Assembly (NCBI GenBank): GCA_032718475.1
Contig: JAUCBJ010008627.1
Coordinates: 1-64,000 of the forward strand
DNA from: Nemertoderma westbladi
Taxonomy: Eukaryota; Xenacoelomorpha; Nemertodermatida; Nemertodermatidae
Direction of reading: 5' to 3'
Length of the DNA stretch: 64,000 nt
In this document: piece by piece, positions 34,579-46,471 of the stretch
Layout of the letters: the number at the start of each line of letters is the position of its first letter
Numbering within the stretch: the stretch's first letter is position 1
Notes under the pieces: generated by a model
What the model saw: only the letters and a program-made list of their open reading frames with translations
Databases searched by the model: none
Told to the model about the DNA's origin: nothing
Position numbers and translations under genes: made by a program

Positions 34579-35339
34579 ATCTACAGCCAAAACTACTCTA
34601 ACGATTTTGATGAAATTTTCACAGCGGCTAGATACCGCGATTCTAAGGTCCCTGGTATGTTCCGCTATTTCGTCCATGAGCCGTGGGCTCGAAAAATAGA
34701 CATAAACGAAAAAACGCCATAGGCGCAATGATAAAAACACCAGCTGGCACTCATGAAAAAATGGATAGAGATGGCCTATAGTAATGCTATTCTATTGGAA
34801 TGGCCACCTAACAAGGAAATGCTTTCTGTGCCAAGTATTATCCTCACTCTACAACTCAGACAGTAAGCAAACATAAGCTGTGGGCTTCTAATGTATTACA
34901 TCATAAGCTGATTGCTCTCCCAATAGCCCTCACACACTCACTGAATCGAATGAAATCGAATATCTATTAGCTTAATGCGAATAGCTGGTAAGCTGAATGC
35001 CATTTTAGTTATTGTGTACTGTTGTTGTAGAGTTGAAACTGCTATGTTGTATGTATTTAATTAAAATAATTTTCGTCGAGGGAAGTTAATTTGGGATTAC
35101 TCTCTATCAGATGTAAGCAAAGCTGTTTAATGGGGTGGGTCATGGGACCCAAATATAGTACATTATTCATGGCAAACATTATTAAAATCATTCAGTCAAC
35201 CTGAAGTGTATTTGATTTAGTTAACTACTGTGCGAAAAGCGAATTTATAATGTTACCCATACTTCAGGTAAATTAATTTGTAGATATTTTGTACTGAAGG
35301 CGAGGATTTCTGATATAATATAAATACAAAACAGGGGCT

Positions 35340-35680
35340 TGTTTCGATATAGGTAGTTGCGCCCTTCGAGCAGCACGTGAGTTAATCAAATATTAGACAC
35401 AATGTTTGACTTTCTCACTTCGAGCAGCACGTGAGTTTGGCTTTGACCCTTCGATATATGTATTTGCGCCCTTCGAGCAGCGCATGAGTTACATCAAATA
35501 ATAGACACACTGTTTGACTTTGACCCTTCGAGCAGCACGTGAGTTTTGCTTTGTCCCTTGATATATGATGTTGCGCCCTTCGAGCAGCACATGAGTTACA
35601 TCAAATAATAGACACACTGTTTGACTTTGTCCCTTGGAGCAGCACGTGAGTTTGGCTTTGACCCTTCCAGCATCGTGTGT
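35340..35680. repeat. E-box-rich tandem repeat
   Basis: Alternating monomers built on CCCTTCGAGCAGCACGTGAG, followed by either TTACATCAAATAATAGACAC or TTTGGCTTTGACCC. Each intact monomer has the palindrome CACGTG. The same array occurs in units 9 (45560-45815), 12 (50275-50510) and 13 (52833-53135). Confidence 0.85.
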
Positions 35681-37595
35681 CAATCGAGCCGAATCATACC
35701 GATTGAGCCGAATAGAACCAATAGAGGTGATCAAGCCGAGTCGAGCCCAATCGAGCCGAACAGAGCCGAGTTGAGCCCAATCAAGCCGACTCAAGCCAGA
35801 CTGAGCCGAGTCAAGCCCAATCGAGTCGAGTCGAGCCCAATAGAGCCGAGTCGAGCCCAATCAAGCCTAGTCGAGCCAAATTGAGCTGGACTGAGCCAAG
35901 TTGAGCCAAATCGAGCCAAGTCAAGCCCAATCAATCCCAATCGAGCCGAGTCGTGCGAATTGAGCCGAATCAAGCCCAATTGAGCTAAGCCGAGCCGGAC
36001 CGAGCCAAGTCGAACCCAATCGAGCCGAATCAAGCTGAGTCGAGCTGAGTCGACTCAGACCGAGCCGAGCCGAGCCAAGCCGAGCCGAACCGAGCCGAGC
36101 CGAGCCGAGCCGAGCCGAGCCGAGCCGAGCCGAGCCGAGCCGAGCCGAGCCGAGCTGAGCCGAACCGAGCCGAGCCGTGCCGAGCCGAGCCGAGCCGAGC
36201 CGAGCCGAGCCGAGCCGAGCCGAGCCGAGCCGTGCCGAGCCGAGCAGAGCCGAGCCGAGCCGAGCCGAGCCGAGCTGAGCCGAACCGAGCCGAGCCGAGC
36301 CGTGCCGAGCCGAGCCGAGCCGAGCCGAGCCGAGCCGAGCCGAGCCGAGCCGAGCCGAGCCGAGCCGAGCCAAGCCAAGCTGTGCCGAGCCGAACCGAGC
36401 CGAACCGAGCCGTGCCGAGCTGAGCCGAGCCGAGCCGAGCCGTGCCGAGCCGAGCCGAGCCGAGCCGAGCCGAGCCGAGCCAAGCCCAGCTGAGCCGAAC
36501 CGAGCCGAGCCGTGCCGATCTGAGCCGAGCCGAGCCGTGCCGAGCCGAGCCGAGCCGAGCCGAGCCGAGCCGAGCCGAGCCGAGCCGAGCCGAGCCGAGC
36601 CGAGCCGAGCCGAGCCGAGCCGAGCCGAGCCGAGCCGAGCCGAGCCGAGCTGTGCCGAGCCGAGCCAAGCCAAGCCAAGCCGAGCCGAGCCGAGCCGAGC
36701 CGAGCCGAGCCGAGCCGAGCCGAGCCGAGCCGAGCCGAGCCGAGCCGAGCCGAGCCGAGCCGAGCCGAACAGAGCCGAGTCGAGTCGAGCCGAGCCGAGC
36801 CGAGCCGAGCCGAGCAGAGCCGAGCCGAGCCGAGCCGAGCCGAGCCGAGCCGAGCCGAGCCGAGCCGAGCCGAGCCGAGCCGAGCCGAGCCGTGCCGAGC
36901 CGAGCCGAGCCGAGCCAAGCCGAGCCGAGCCGAGCCGAGCCGAGCCGAGCCGAGCCGAGCCGAGCCGAGCCGAGCCGAGCCGAGCCGAGCCGAGCCGAGC
37001 CGAGCCGAGCCGAGCCGAGCCGAGCCGAGCCGAGCCGAGCCGAGCCGAACAGAGCCGAGTCGAGTCGAGCCGAGCCGAGCCGAGCCGAGCCGAGCCGAGC
37101 AGAGCCGAGCCGAGCCGAGCCGAGCCGAGCCGAGCCGAGCCGAGCCGAGCCGAGCCGAGCCGAGCCGAGCCGAGCCGAGCCGAGCCGAGCCGAGCCGAGC
37201 CGAGCCGAGCCGAGCCGAGCCGAGCCGTGCCGAGCCGAGCCGAGCCGAGCCGAGCCGAGCCGAGCCGAGCCGAGCCCAGCCATGCCGAGCCGAGCAGAGC
37301 CGAGCCGAGCCGAGCCGAGCCAAGCCGAGCTGAGCCGAACTGAGCCGAGCCGAGCCGTGCCGAGCCGAGCCGAGCCGAGCCGAGCCGAGCCGAGCCGAGC
37401 CAAGCCAAGCTGTGCCGAGCCGAACCGAGCCGAACCGAGCCGTGCCGAGCTGAGCCGAGCCGAGCCGAGCCGAGCTCAGCCGAGCCGAGCCGAGCCGAGC
37501 TCAGCCGAGCCGAGCCGAGCCGAGCCTAATCGAGCCAAACTGAGCCGATCAAGCCAAGTCGATCTAAATCGTGCCCAATCGTGCAAGACCGAGCC
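35681..37595. repeat. GAGCC pentanucleotide satellite with degenerate edge
   Basis: 35681-36055 is a degenerate about 10-bp repeat (CGAGCCCAAT, CGAGCCGAGT). 36056-37530 is nearly pure (GAGCC)n, roughly 295 copies, with one CpG per 5 bp. Variant blocks recur at fixed distances, for example AACAGAGCCGAGTCGAGTCG at 36769 and 37049 (280 bp) and TGTGCCGAGCCGAACCGAGC at 36381 and 37411 (1,030 bp), showing higher-order duplication. All six frames are open here simply because the pentamer lacks stops. Confidence 0.95.
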
Positions 37596-37663
37596 GAGCT
37601 CGTTGTCTCTTTTATTTGAAATAAAAAGTCGGTTCCTTATCGGGCCGCTAGGCCCGTCACTAG

Positions 37664-39163
37664 TTAGGAACCGAGAGGTTCATTACTGTAAGAATTGCTC
37701 GAGACTGGCTGGCTGACTGACTGACTGACTAATCTACAGCCAAAACTACTCTAACGATTTTGATGAAATTTTCACAGCGGCTAGATACCGCGATTCTAAG
37801 GTCCCTGGTATGTTCCGCTATTTCGTCCATGAGCCGTGGGCTCGAAAAATAGACATAAACGAAAAAACGCCATAGGCGCAATGGTAAAATAACACCCATG
37901 ACAGCTGGTGTCGTGATGAAAAATGGCTTATGTAATGCATTTCTACAGAAGGCTTAGTAATAAATCGATGAGGTTGCCAAGATTATTATACTCAGTACAC
38001 CCATACTGTTTGTATAGGCCACCACTCTCTGTCAAAGCAAACATTATGAACTGGCTGGTTTAGTTTGAAATCTAATATCGCCTCAGCTGAATTACTCTTC
38101 CCAATGCAATCTATGGGAATATCTCACTCTGCTAATGTAAGCTGAATGACTGTTACGTACACAGTGAGTTGGCTACATTAATGCCAACATTATTGCAAGA
38201 TGTTTTATTGTTGGATTACTCTCTGTCAGTCTCCCCTTCAGAACATTGTATAGGGAATTTAGTTTAGTTTACTCTACTGTGCCATTCAGCTGAATGGATT
38301 TGAGCAATTGCCAAGTTACAGAGTTGGATCATTCTCTGACCATAGGCAAAGACATCAAATCTTTTTAAAAATATACTTTTTCCATGTTTTTTTTTCTGAC
38401 CAAAAATTTCAAAAAAAATTTTTTCGTAGCCAGTACTGCCAATCGATTCGCCATCAAAAATAACGCAAAAATTTTTTTTTGCAAAATTTTAAATTACTGT
38501 AAATTTTTGGCGACTGGGGGGGGGGGTCAATTTTTTTCGATCCGCTATAACTCCGGAACGCTTTGTCCAAATTCGATGGGGTTTTCATTTTTCAACTTAA
38601 TTCGATGTCCTCTTTCAGCCTATCCATGTTTCCAAACCCCAAACAGCGCCGTTCAAAATTTAATTTTTTCTAGTTCTAGAATTTTACAAATTTCAAAAAA
38701 GTTGCAGTATTTTATTAACGCCTTTACGGAATTCGATAGCGTTTTCGATTTTTATATTAAACGCAATATCCTGAATCTCACTAGCCTAGTTTCGCGTCAC
38801 CAACGCCAAGACTTCATACTTTTTGAGGATAATTTTTCTAGAATAATTTTCATTTAATTACATTTATCGCGATTTCTTATTACTGGTTGCACATGAATTG
38901 ATGGAGTTTTCAATTTATTAACTAAACACGATATCGCGCATCGCACCAGCGTGGTTTCGAAATTCCAAAACGAGGTCTTCACTAGTTGCAGGTCGATTTT
39001 GTTCTAGAATTGAGCAACTAATAATAGATCGAATTTATTAATAATTATTGTATGAAATATGATTGTATTTTTACATAATTATTAGTTCTATACTAATTCT
39101 CGTTGTCTCTTTTATTTAAAATAAAAAGTCGGTTCCTTATCGGGCCGCTAGGCCCGTCACTAG
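37664..39163 (+). mobile_element. Array unit 6 (type A, complete)
   Basis: Exactly 1,500 bp between CTAG|TTAG junctions, with canonical ends. Conserved 5' block, palindrome CCATTCAGCTGAATGG and the G-run GACTGGGGGGGGGG. A plus-strand frame of 157 codons in the body is shared with other copies but broken by G- and T-run length changes. Confidence 0.9.
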
Positions 39164-40663
39164 TTAGGAACCGAGAGGTTCATTACTGTAAGAATTGCTC
39201 GAGACTGGCTGGCTGGCTGGCTGACTGACTGACTGACTGATCTACAGCCAAAACTACTCTAACGATTTTGATGAAATTTTCACAGCGGCTAGATACCGCG
39301 ATTCTAAGGTCCCTTGTATGTTCCGCTATTTCGTCCATGAGCCGTGGGCTCGAAAAATAGACATAAACGAAAAAACGCCATAGGCACAATGGTAAAATAA
39401 CACCCATGACAGCTGGTGTCGTGATGAAAAATGGCTTATGTAATGCATTTCTACAGAAGGCTTAGTAATAAATCGATGAGGTTGCCAAGATTATTATACT
39501 CAGTACACCCATACTGTTTGTATAGGCCACCACTCTCTGTCAAAGCAAACATTATGAACTGGTTGGTTTAGTTTGAAATCTAATATCGCCTCAGCTGAAT
39601 TACTCTTCCCAATGCAATCTATGGTAATATCTCACTCTGCTAATGTAAGCTGAATGACTGTTAAGTACAGTGTGTTGGCTACATTAATGCCAACATTATT
39701 GCAAAATGTTTTATTGTTGGATTACTCTCTTCAGTCACCCCTTCAGAACATTGTATAGGGAATTTACTTTAGTTTACTCTACTGTGCCATTCAGCTGAAT
39801 GGATTTGAGCGATTGCCAAGTTACAGAGTTGGATCATTCTCTGACCATAGGCAAAGACATCAAATCTTTTTAAAAATATACTTTTTCCATGTTTTTTTTC
39901 TGACCAAAAATTTCAAAAAAAATTTTTCGTAGCCAGTACTGCCAATCGATTCGCCATCAAAAATAACGCAAAAAATTTTTTTTGCAAAATTTTAAATTAC
40001 TGTAAATTTTTGGCGACTGGGGGGGGTCAATTTTTTTCGATCCGCTATAACTCCGGAACGCTTTGTCTAAATTCGATGGGGTTTTCATTTTTCAACTTAA
40101 TTAGATGTCCTCTTTCAGCCTATCCATGTTTCCAAACCCCAAACAGCGCCGTTCAAAAAATATTTTTTTCCAGTTCTAGAATTTTACAAATTTCAAAAAA
40201 GTTTCAGTATTTTATTAACGCCTTTACGGAATTCGATAGCGTTTTCGATTTTTATATTAAACGCAATATCCTGAATCTCACTAGCCTAGTTTCGCGTCAC
40301 CAACGCCAAGACTTCATACTTTTTGAGGAAAATTTTTCTAGAATAATTTTTATTTAATTACATTTATCGCGATTTCTTATTACTGGTTGCACATGAATTG
40401 ATGGAGTTTTCAATTTATTAACTAAACACGATATCGCGCATCGCACCAGCGTGGTTTCGAAATTCCAAAACGAGGTCTTCACTAGTTGCAGGTCGATTTT
40501 GTTTTAGAATTGAGTAACTAATAATAGATCGAATTTATTAATAATTATTGTATGAAATATGATTGTATTTTTACATAATTATTAGTTCTATAATAATTCT
40601 CGTTGTCTCTTTTATTTGAAATAAAAAGTCGGTTCCTTATCGGGCCGCTAGGCCCGTCACTAG
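39164..40663 (+). mobile_element. Array unit 7 (type A, complete)
   Basis: Also 1,500 bp with canonical ends, and closely similar to unit 6 over its full length, including the (TGGC)(TGAC) tract. It differs by scattered substitutions and homopolymer lengths. Confidence 0.9.
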
Positions 40664-42748
40664 TTAGGAACCGAGAGGTTCATTACTGTAAGAATTGTTG
40701 GCTGATTGATTGACTGGCTGGCTGGCTAATCTATAGCCAAAACTACTCTAACGATTTTGATGAAATTTTCACAGCGGCTGGATACCGCGATTCTAAGGTC
40801 CCTGATATGTTCCGCTATTTCGTCCATGAGCCGTGGGCTCGAAAAATAGACATAAACGAAAAAACGCCATAGGCGCAATGGTAAAATATCACCAATAACA
40901 GCTGGTGTCGTGATGAAAAATGGCTTACGTAATGGATTTCTACACAAGGCTTAGTATAAATCGATGAGGTTGCCAAGATTATTCACTTAGTACACCAATA
41001 CTGTTTGTTTAGGCCTTAGGACACTCTGTTAACTGGTTGGTTTAGTTTGAAATCTATTATTGCCTCAGCTGAATTACTCTTCCCAATGCGCACTCTATGG
41101 GAATATCTCCCTCTGCTAATGTAAGCTGAATGACTTAAGTACACAGTGAGTTGGCTACATTAATGTCAACATTTTTGCAAAATGTTTTATTGTTGGACTC
41201 TCTGTCAGTCTCCCCTTCAGAACATTGTATAGGGAATATACTTTAGTTTACTCTACTGTGCCATTCAGCTGAATGGATTTGAGCGATTGCCAAGTAACAG
41301 AGTTGGATCATTCTCTGACCATAGGCAAAGACAGCAAATCTTTTTAAAAAGATACTTTTTCCATGTTTTTTTTCTGACCAAAAATTTCAAAAAGATTTTT
41401 TCATAGCCAGTACTGTCAATCGATTTGCCATCAAAAATAACGCAAAAAATTTTTTTTGCAAAATTTTAAATTACTGTAAATTTTTGGCGACTGGGGGGGG
41501 TCAATTTTTTTCGATCCGCTATAACTCCGGAACGCTTTGTCCAAATTCGATGGGGTTTTTATTTTTCAACTTAATTCGATGTCCTCTTTCAGCCTATCCA
41601 TGTTTCGAAACCCCAAACAGCGCCGTTCAAAAATTAATTTTTTCTAGTTCTAGAATTTTACAAATTTCAAAAAAGTTGCAGTATTTTATTAACGCCTTTA
41701 CGGAATTCGATAGCGTTTTCGATTTTTATATTAAACGCAATATCCTGAATCTCACTAGCCTAGTTTCGCGTCACCAATGCCAAGACTTCATACTTTTTGA
41801 GGAACATTTTTCTAGAATAATTTATTAATAATTATTGTATGAAATATACTTTAGTTTACTCTACTGTGCCATTCAGCTGAATGGATTTGAGCGATTGCCA
41901 AGTACAGAGTTGGATCATTCTCTGACCATAGGCAAAGACATCAAATCTTTTTAAAAATATACTTTTTCGATGTTTTTTTTTCTGACCAAAAATTAAAAAA
42001 AAAATTTTTCGTAGCCAGTACTGCCAATCGATTCGCCATCAAAAATAACGCAAAAAATTTTTTTTACAAAATTTTAAATTACTGTAAATTTTTGGCGACT
42101 GGGGGGGGTCAATTTTTTTCGATCCGCTATAACTCCGGAACGCTTTGTCCAAATTCGATGGGGTTTTCATTTTTCAACTTAATTCGATGTCCTCTTTCAG
42201 CCTATCCATGTTTCGAAACCCCAAACAGCGCCGTCCAAAAATTATTTTTTTCTAGTTCTAGAATTTTACAAATTTCAAAAAAGTTGCAGTATTTTATTAA
42301 CGCCTTTACGGAATTCGATAGCGTTTTCGATTTTTATATTAAACGCAATATCCTGAATCTCACTAGCCTAGTTTCGCGTCACCAATGCCAAGATTTCATA
42401 TTTTTTGAGGAAAATTTTTCTAGAATAATTTTTATTTAATTACATTTATAGCGATTTCTTATTACTGATTGCACATGAATTGATGGAGTTTTCAATTTAT
42501 TAACTAAACACGATATCGCGCATCGCACCAGCGTGGTTTCGAAATTCTAAAACGAGGTCTTCACTAGTTGCAGGTCGATTTTGTTCTAGAATTGAGAAAC
42601 TAATAATAGATCGAATTTATTAATAATTATTGTATGAAATATGATTGTATTTTTAGATAATTATTAGTTCTATACTAATTCTCGGTGTCTCTTTTATTTA
42701 ATAAAATAAAAAGTCGGTTCCTTATCGGGCCGCTAGGCCCGTCACTAG
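40664..42748 (+). mobile_element. Array unit 8 (type A with internal duplication)
   Basis: Canonical ends. The body from CTTTAGTTTACTCTACTG to the TCTAGAATAATTT region occurs twice (about 41241-41822 and 41849-42430, spaced about 607 bp). The first copy is joined to the second after TTATTAATAATTATTGTATG. Confidence 0.87.
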
Positions 42749-43380
42749 TTAGGAACCGAGAGGTTCATTACTGTAAGAATTGCTCGAGACTGGCTGGCTG
42801 ACTGACTGACTGACTGACTGACTGACTGATCTACAGCCAAAACTACTCTAACGATTTTGATGAAATTTTCACGGCGGCTAGATACGGCGATTCTAAGGTC
42901 CCTTGTATGTTCCGCTATTTCGTCCATGAGCCATGGGCTCGAAAAATAGACGTAAACGAAAAAACGCCATAGGCGCAATGATAAAAACACCAGCTGGCAC
43001 TCATGAAAAATGGATAGAGATAGCCTAGTAATACTATTCTATAGGAATGGCCACCTAACAAGGAAATGCTTTCTTTGCCAAGTATTATCCTCACTCTACA
43101 ACTCAGACAGTAAGCAAACAAAAGCCGTGGGATTCTAATGTATTACATCATAAGCTGATTGCTCTCCCAATAGCCCTCACACACTCACTGAATCGAATGA
43201 AATCGTATATCTATTAGCTTAATGCGAATAGCTGGTAAGCTGAATGCCATTTTAGTTATTGTGTACTGTTGATTGCAGAGTTGACTGCTATGTTGTATGT
43301 ATTTAATTAAAATAATTTTCGTAGAGGGAAGTTAATTTGGGATTACTTTCTATCAGATGTAAGCAAAGCTGTTCAATGGG

Positions 43381-45381
43381 GTAGTATATATGTTTATTGA
43401 CGTATTTTTTCCAAGAAATAATTTTACGGCACAGAATAACTAATTCAAATTGAAATTGAAATTATACAGACCAACCATTTACAAATAAACAATTACGGCA
43501 ATAAAAAATATCGTCCAATTATTATGACTTCAAATACAAACAATTTAATCCTAATTAATATAATCTAAACTAATATAATCTTACCTAATTTAATTAATCC
43601 ATACTATCTAAAACACGCTCTATATACTTACACATTACATACAATTCCTTACTCTGAAAAAATTCCGGTAATGATGAAAAAATAAGATTGGTGTGAAAAT
43701 AGGGGGTAACACGAAACGGTTTGGAAATGGGACAATGAAGGAGAACGTGTGTCTCTGTCTGCACCGATTGGTTATCACAGCGGCACACACGGTTCTCTCT
43801 CGGCAGCCTTGACCACCTTCCAGTCTCAATTTTCAAATTATGGGACATAACTCTCAATCGAGTAAAATAAATACGTAAGTAATCCGGCACAAAAGGTCTC
43901 AGACATGTATATATTGGATGCGGAACTAAAGCAATGTTAAACTGACTACGGTAGGTTACAAACTTTGTAGCTGACAAAGGTTTAGACATAATTCTACTTC
44001 GTATCTCATCCAGTGGATTGATGTTATCTGCAAAATGTTGTGCCTCAGTTAGCATTCGGAAACCTGGTGTATTCGCGCTTCGGCATAGATTAAACACTTT
44101 GTGAAAAGGTAACTCTTTATCTACTACTTTAAACATTCTACTCATAAAACGTTTCCTCGCTCGCATAATTAAATACTTCAATGTGGGAGTACCAATTTCT
44201 ATTAAGCAAACATCTGTAGGTGTCTGGGACCTAACACCAAGTAAACTTTTCACCATTCTGTAATAGTATTTCTCTATTTGTACAGTATTTTTTGATAACC
44301 AAGCTTCACATCCGTAAATCAGGCCGGACAATACAGCAGCGTCAAATACACGTTTCTTAATAACAAACGGCAAACTGGTATTTGCACTCGCAAAAATACT
44401 AAATTTATTTACCGTTGCCTCGCACTTTAACTGATGCAAATTAATTGTACTATGCACACTACCATCTGAACAGAAAGGTACACCCAGATATATATAACTA
44501 TTACAATAGTTAACAACAAGGTTATTAATAACAAAGGGCATTTTATCACTAGCCTTGGCATTGATGACGAAGAACTTAGTTTTTTTCTCATTAATTTCCA
44601 TACCTGACTCCTTGCAGTAGTCAAGTAAAGCATTTAATTTCAACAATGCACAATGCCGGGTAGTAGATAAAATTACCGTGTCATCCATTAGCAGTAATAT
44701 TTGGACTACACCTAAAAACCCATCACTGCTCACGGCAGAGCGAATCATATGCACCAATTTATCTATATATATACAGAACAGTACAACACTAGATGGCGTA
44801 CCTTGACGGACACCAATAACAGTAATCAAAACAGCCGATTTTAATACATGCTTAGTACACTTATATATTGCTTGTATGGCTAATAACATAACCCTCCCGC
44901 AACCTAGTGATCTTAAACAATTTAATAAACCATGCCGCGGAACTCGGTCGTAAGCCTTTTTAAAATCAACAAATACTACAAACAATTGTTGTTTATTAAA
45001 CAAAGCATAGTCTATAAGTAGGCGCAGCGACATTATTTGCTCTAAACACCCCCGCTTTGGCTGCCCTCCAGCCTGACATTTATCAATCGTACACCATTTC
45101 GTTAACCTATTCGTAAGTAACAAATCATACACTTTGGCAAGTGTCGTAATTATAGAGATTCCTCTATAATTACCACACATTTTACGATCCCCCGACTTAA
45201 ATAAAACAACTAACTTACTAATTCCCCATGCGATAGGATACCAAGATCTGCTAAACAGAATATTAAATAATGACAGAAAAAACAATAACCAAGACGCTGG
45301 TAATGCTGTGAAAATACCCGGGTCGACTCCAATATAACCTTTCCCTGTTTTTAGGTCTGCCATCGCTTCAGCTAGTACATT
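43381..45381 (-). mobile_element. 5'-truncated LINE insertion
   Basis: Interrupts unit 9. The left flank is CAATGGGG and the right flank is CATTATGCATGG; TAGTA is found at both junctions, giving a probable 5-bp target duplication. About 20 bp of target (GGGTCATGGGACCC...) present in units 5 and 12 is missing. It encodes only the RT half of ORF2, so 5' truncation during target-primed integration is likely. Confidence 0.75.
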
Positions 45382-45408
45382 ATGCATGGCAAACATTAAT
45401 AAAATCAT
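43594..45408 (-). CDS. LINE ORF2 reverse transcriptase, 5'-truncated
   Basis: About 600 open codons of a non-LTR reverse transcriptase. The first residues, upstream of 45381, come from flanking sequence. RT blocks: LVVLFKSGDRKMCGNYRGIS, FVVFVDFKKAYDRVPRHGL (first catalytic Asp), VIGVRQGTPSSVVLFCIYID, LLLMDDTVILSTT (catalytic DD kept, but LMDD instead of the usual YADD), GMEINEKKTKFFV, then thumb and a C-terminal Cys/His motif CRCDNQSVQTETHVLLHC. The endonuclease is missing. No internal stop, so it is a relatively young, dead-on-arrival copy. Similar frames occur in L2/CR1-like and related clades; I cannot place it further. Confidence 0.85.
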   Translation of the reverse strand: MILLMFAMHNVLAEAMADLKTGKGYIGVDPGIFTALPASWLLFFLSLFNILFSRSWYPIAWGISKLVVLFKSGDRKMCGNYRGISIITTLAKVYDLLLTNRLTKWCTIDKCQAGGQPKRGCLEQIMSLRLLIDYALFNKQQLFVVFVDFKKAYDRVPRHGLLNCLRSLGCGRVMLLAIQAIYKCTKHVLKSAVLITVIGVRQGTPSSVVLFCIYIDKLVHMIRSAVSSDGFLGVVQILLLMDDTVILSTTRHCALLKLNALLDYCKESGMEINEKKTKFFVINAKASDKMPFVINNLVVNYCNSYIYLGVPFCSDGSVHSTINLHQLKCEATVNKFSIFASANTSLPFVIKKRVFDAAVLSGLIYGCEAWLSKNTVQIEKYYYRMVKSLLGVRSQTPTDVCLIEIGTPTLKYLIMRARKRFMSRMFKVVDKELPFHKVFNLCRSANTPGFRMLTEAQHFADNINPLDEIRSRIMSKPLSATKFVTYRSQFNIALVPHPIYTCLRPFVPDYLRIYFTRLRVMSHNLKIETGRWSRLPRENRVCRCDNQSVQTETHVLLHCPISKPFRVTPYFHTNLIFSSLPEFFQSKELYVMCKYIERVLDSMD

Positions 45409-45825
45409 TCAGTCAACCTGGACGGTATTTGCTTAGTTAACTCTACTGTGCGAAAAACGAATTTATAATGTTACCCATACTTCAGGTGAATGAATTTTTA
45501 GATATTTGTACTGAAGGCAAGGATTTCTGATATAATTAAAATACAAGACAGGGGCTTGTTTCGATATATGTAGTTGCGCCCTTCTAGCAGCACGTGAGAT
45601 AATCAAATAATAGACACAATGTTTGACTTTGTCCCTTCGAGCAGCACGTGAGTTTTGCTTTGACCCTTCGATATATATGTATTTGCGCCCTTCGAGCAGC
45701 ACGTGAATTACATCAAATAATAGACACATTGTTTGACTTTGTCCCTTCGAGCAGCACGTGAGTTTTGCTTTGACCCTTCGATATATGTATTTGCGCCCTT
45801 CGAGCAGCACGGGGAGTCGACTCAG

Positions 45826-46415
45826 ACCGAGCCGAGCCGAGCCGAGCCGAGCCAAGCCAAGCCAAGCCGAGCCGAGCCGAGCCGAGCCGAGCCGAGCCGA
45901 GCCGAGCCGAGCCGAGCCGAGCCGAGCCGAGCCGAGCCGAGCCGAGCCGAGCCGAGCCGAGCCGAGCCGAGCCGAGCCGAGCCGAGCCGAGCCGAGCCGA
46001 GCCGAGCCGAGCCGAGCCGAGCCGAGCCGAGCCGAGCCGAGCCAAACCGAACCGAGCCGAGCAAAACCGAACCGAGCCGAGCAAAAACCGAGCCGAGCCG
46101 AGCCGAGCCGAGCCGAGCCGAACCGAGCCGAGCCGAGCCGAGCCGAGCCGAGCCGAGCCGAGCCGAGCCGAGCCGAGCCGAGCCGAGCCGAGCCGAGCCG
46201 AGCCGAGCCGAGCCGAGCCGAGCCGAGCCGAGCCGAGCCGAGCCGAGCCGAGCCGAGCCGAGCCGAGCCGAGCCGAGCCGAGCCGAGCCGAGCCGAGCCG
46301 AGCCGAGCCGAGCCGAGCTGAGCCGAGCCGAGCCTAATTGAGCCAAACCGAGCCGATCAAGCCAAGTCGAACTTAATCGTGCCCAATCGTGCAAGACCGA
46401 GCCGAGCTCGTTGTC
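45826..46415. repeat. GAGCC satellite in unit 9
   Basis: About 100 near-perfect GAGCC copies, interrupted at 46040-46090 by CAAAACCGAAC variants, then the degenerate tail (GATCAAGCCAAGTCGAACT) shared with units 5, 12 and 13. Frames on both strands are spurious. Confidence 0.95.
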
Positions 46416-46471
46416 TCTTTTATTTGAAATAAAAAGTCGGTTCCTTATCGGGCCGCTAGGCCCGTCACTAG

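Larger units (their letters stand above)
34510..37663 (+). mobile_element. Array unit 5 (satellite-bearing body)
   Basis: 5' block as in other units, then a different body (CACCAGCTGGCACTCATGA). It continues through E-box-rich repeats (35340-35670) and a degenerate 10-bp satellite that passes into the pure GAGCC satellite. It ends with the canonical hairpin and CTAG at 37660-37663. Confidence 0.88.
42749..46471 (+). mobile_element. Array unit 9 (satellite-bearing, interrupted by LINE)
   Basis: Body like unit 5, split by a 2-kb LINE at 43381-45377 on the opposite strand. It then continues with E-box repeats and a pure GAGCC satellite (45826-46335). Canonical 3' end, with CTAG at 46468-46471. 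Confidence 0.87.

Noticed and set aside
35921-37716. Very long open frames (over 400 codons) on both strands, reading SARLG or SRAEP repeats
   Set aside because: They are a by-product of the GAGCC pentamer, which has no stop codon in any frame. No start context, domain or conservation supports coding.
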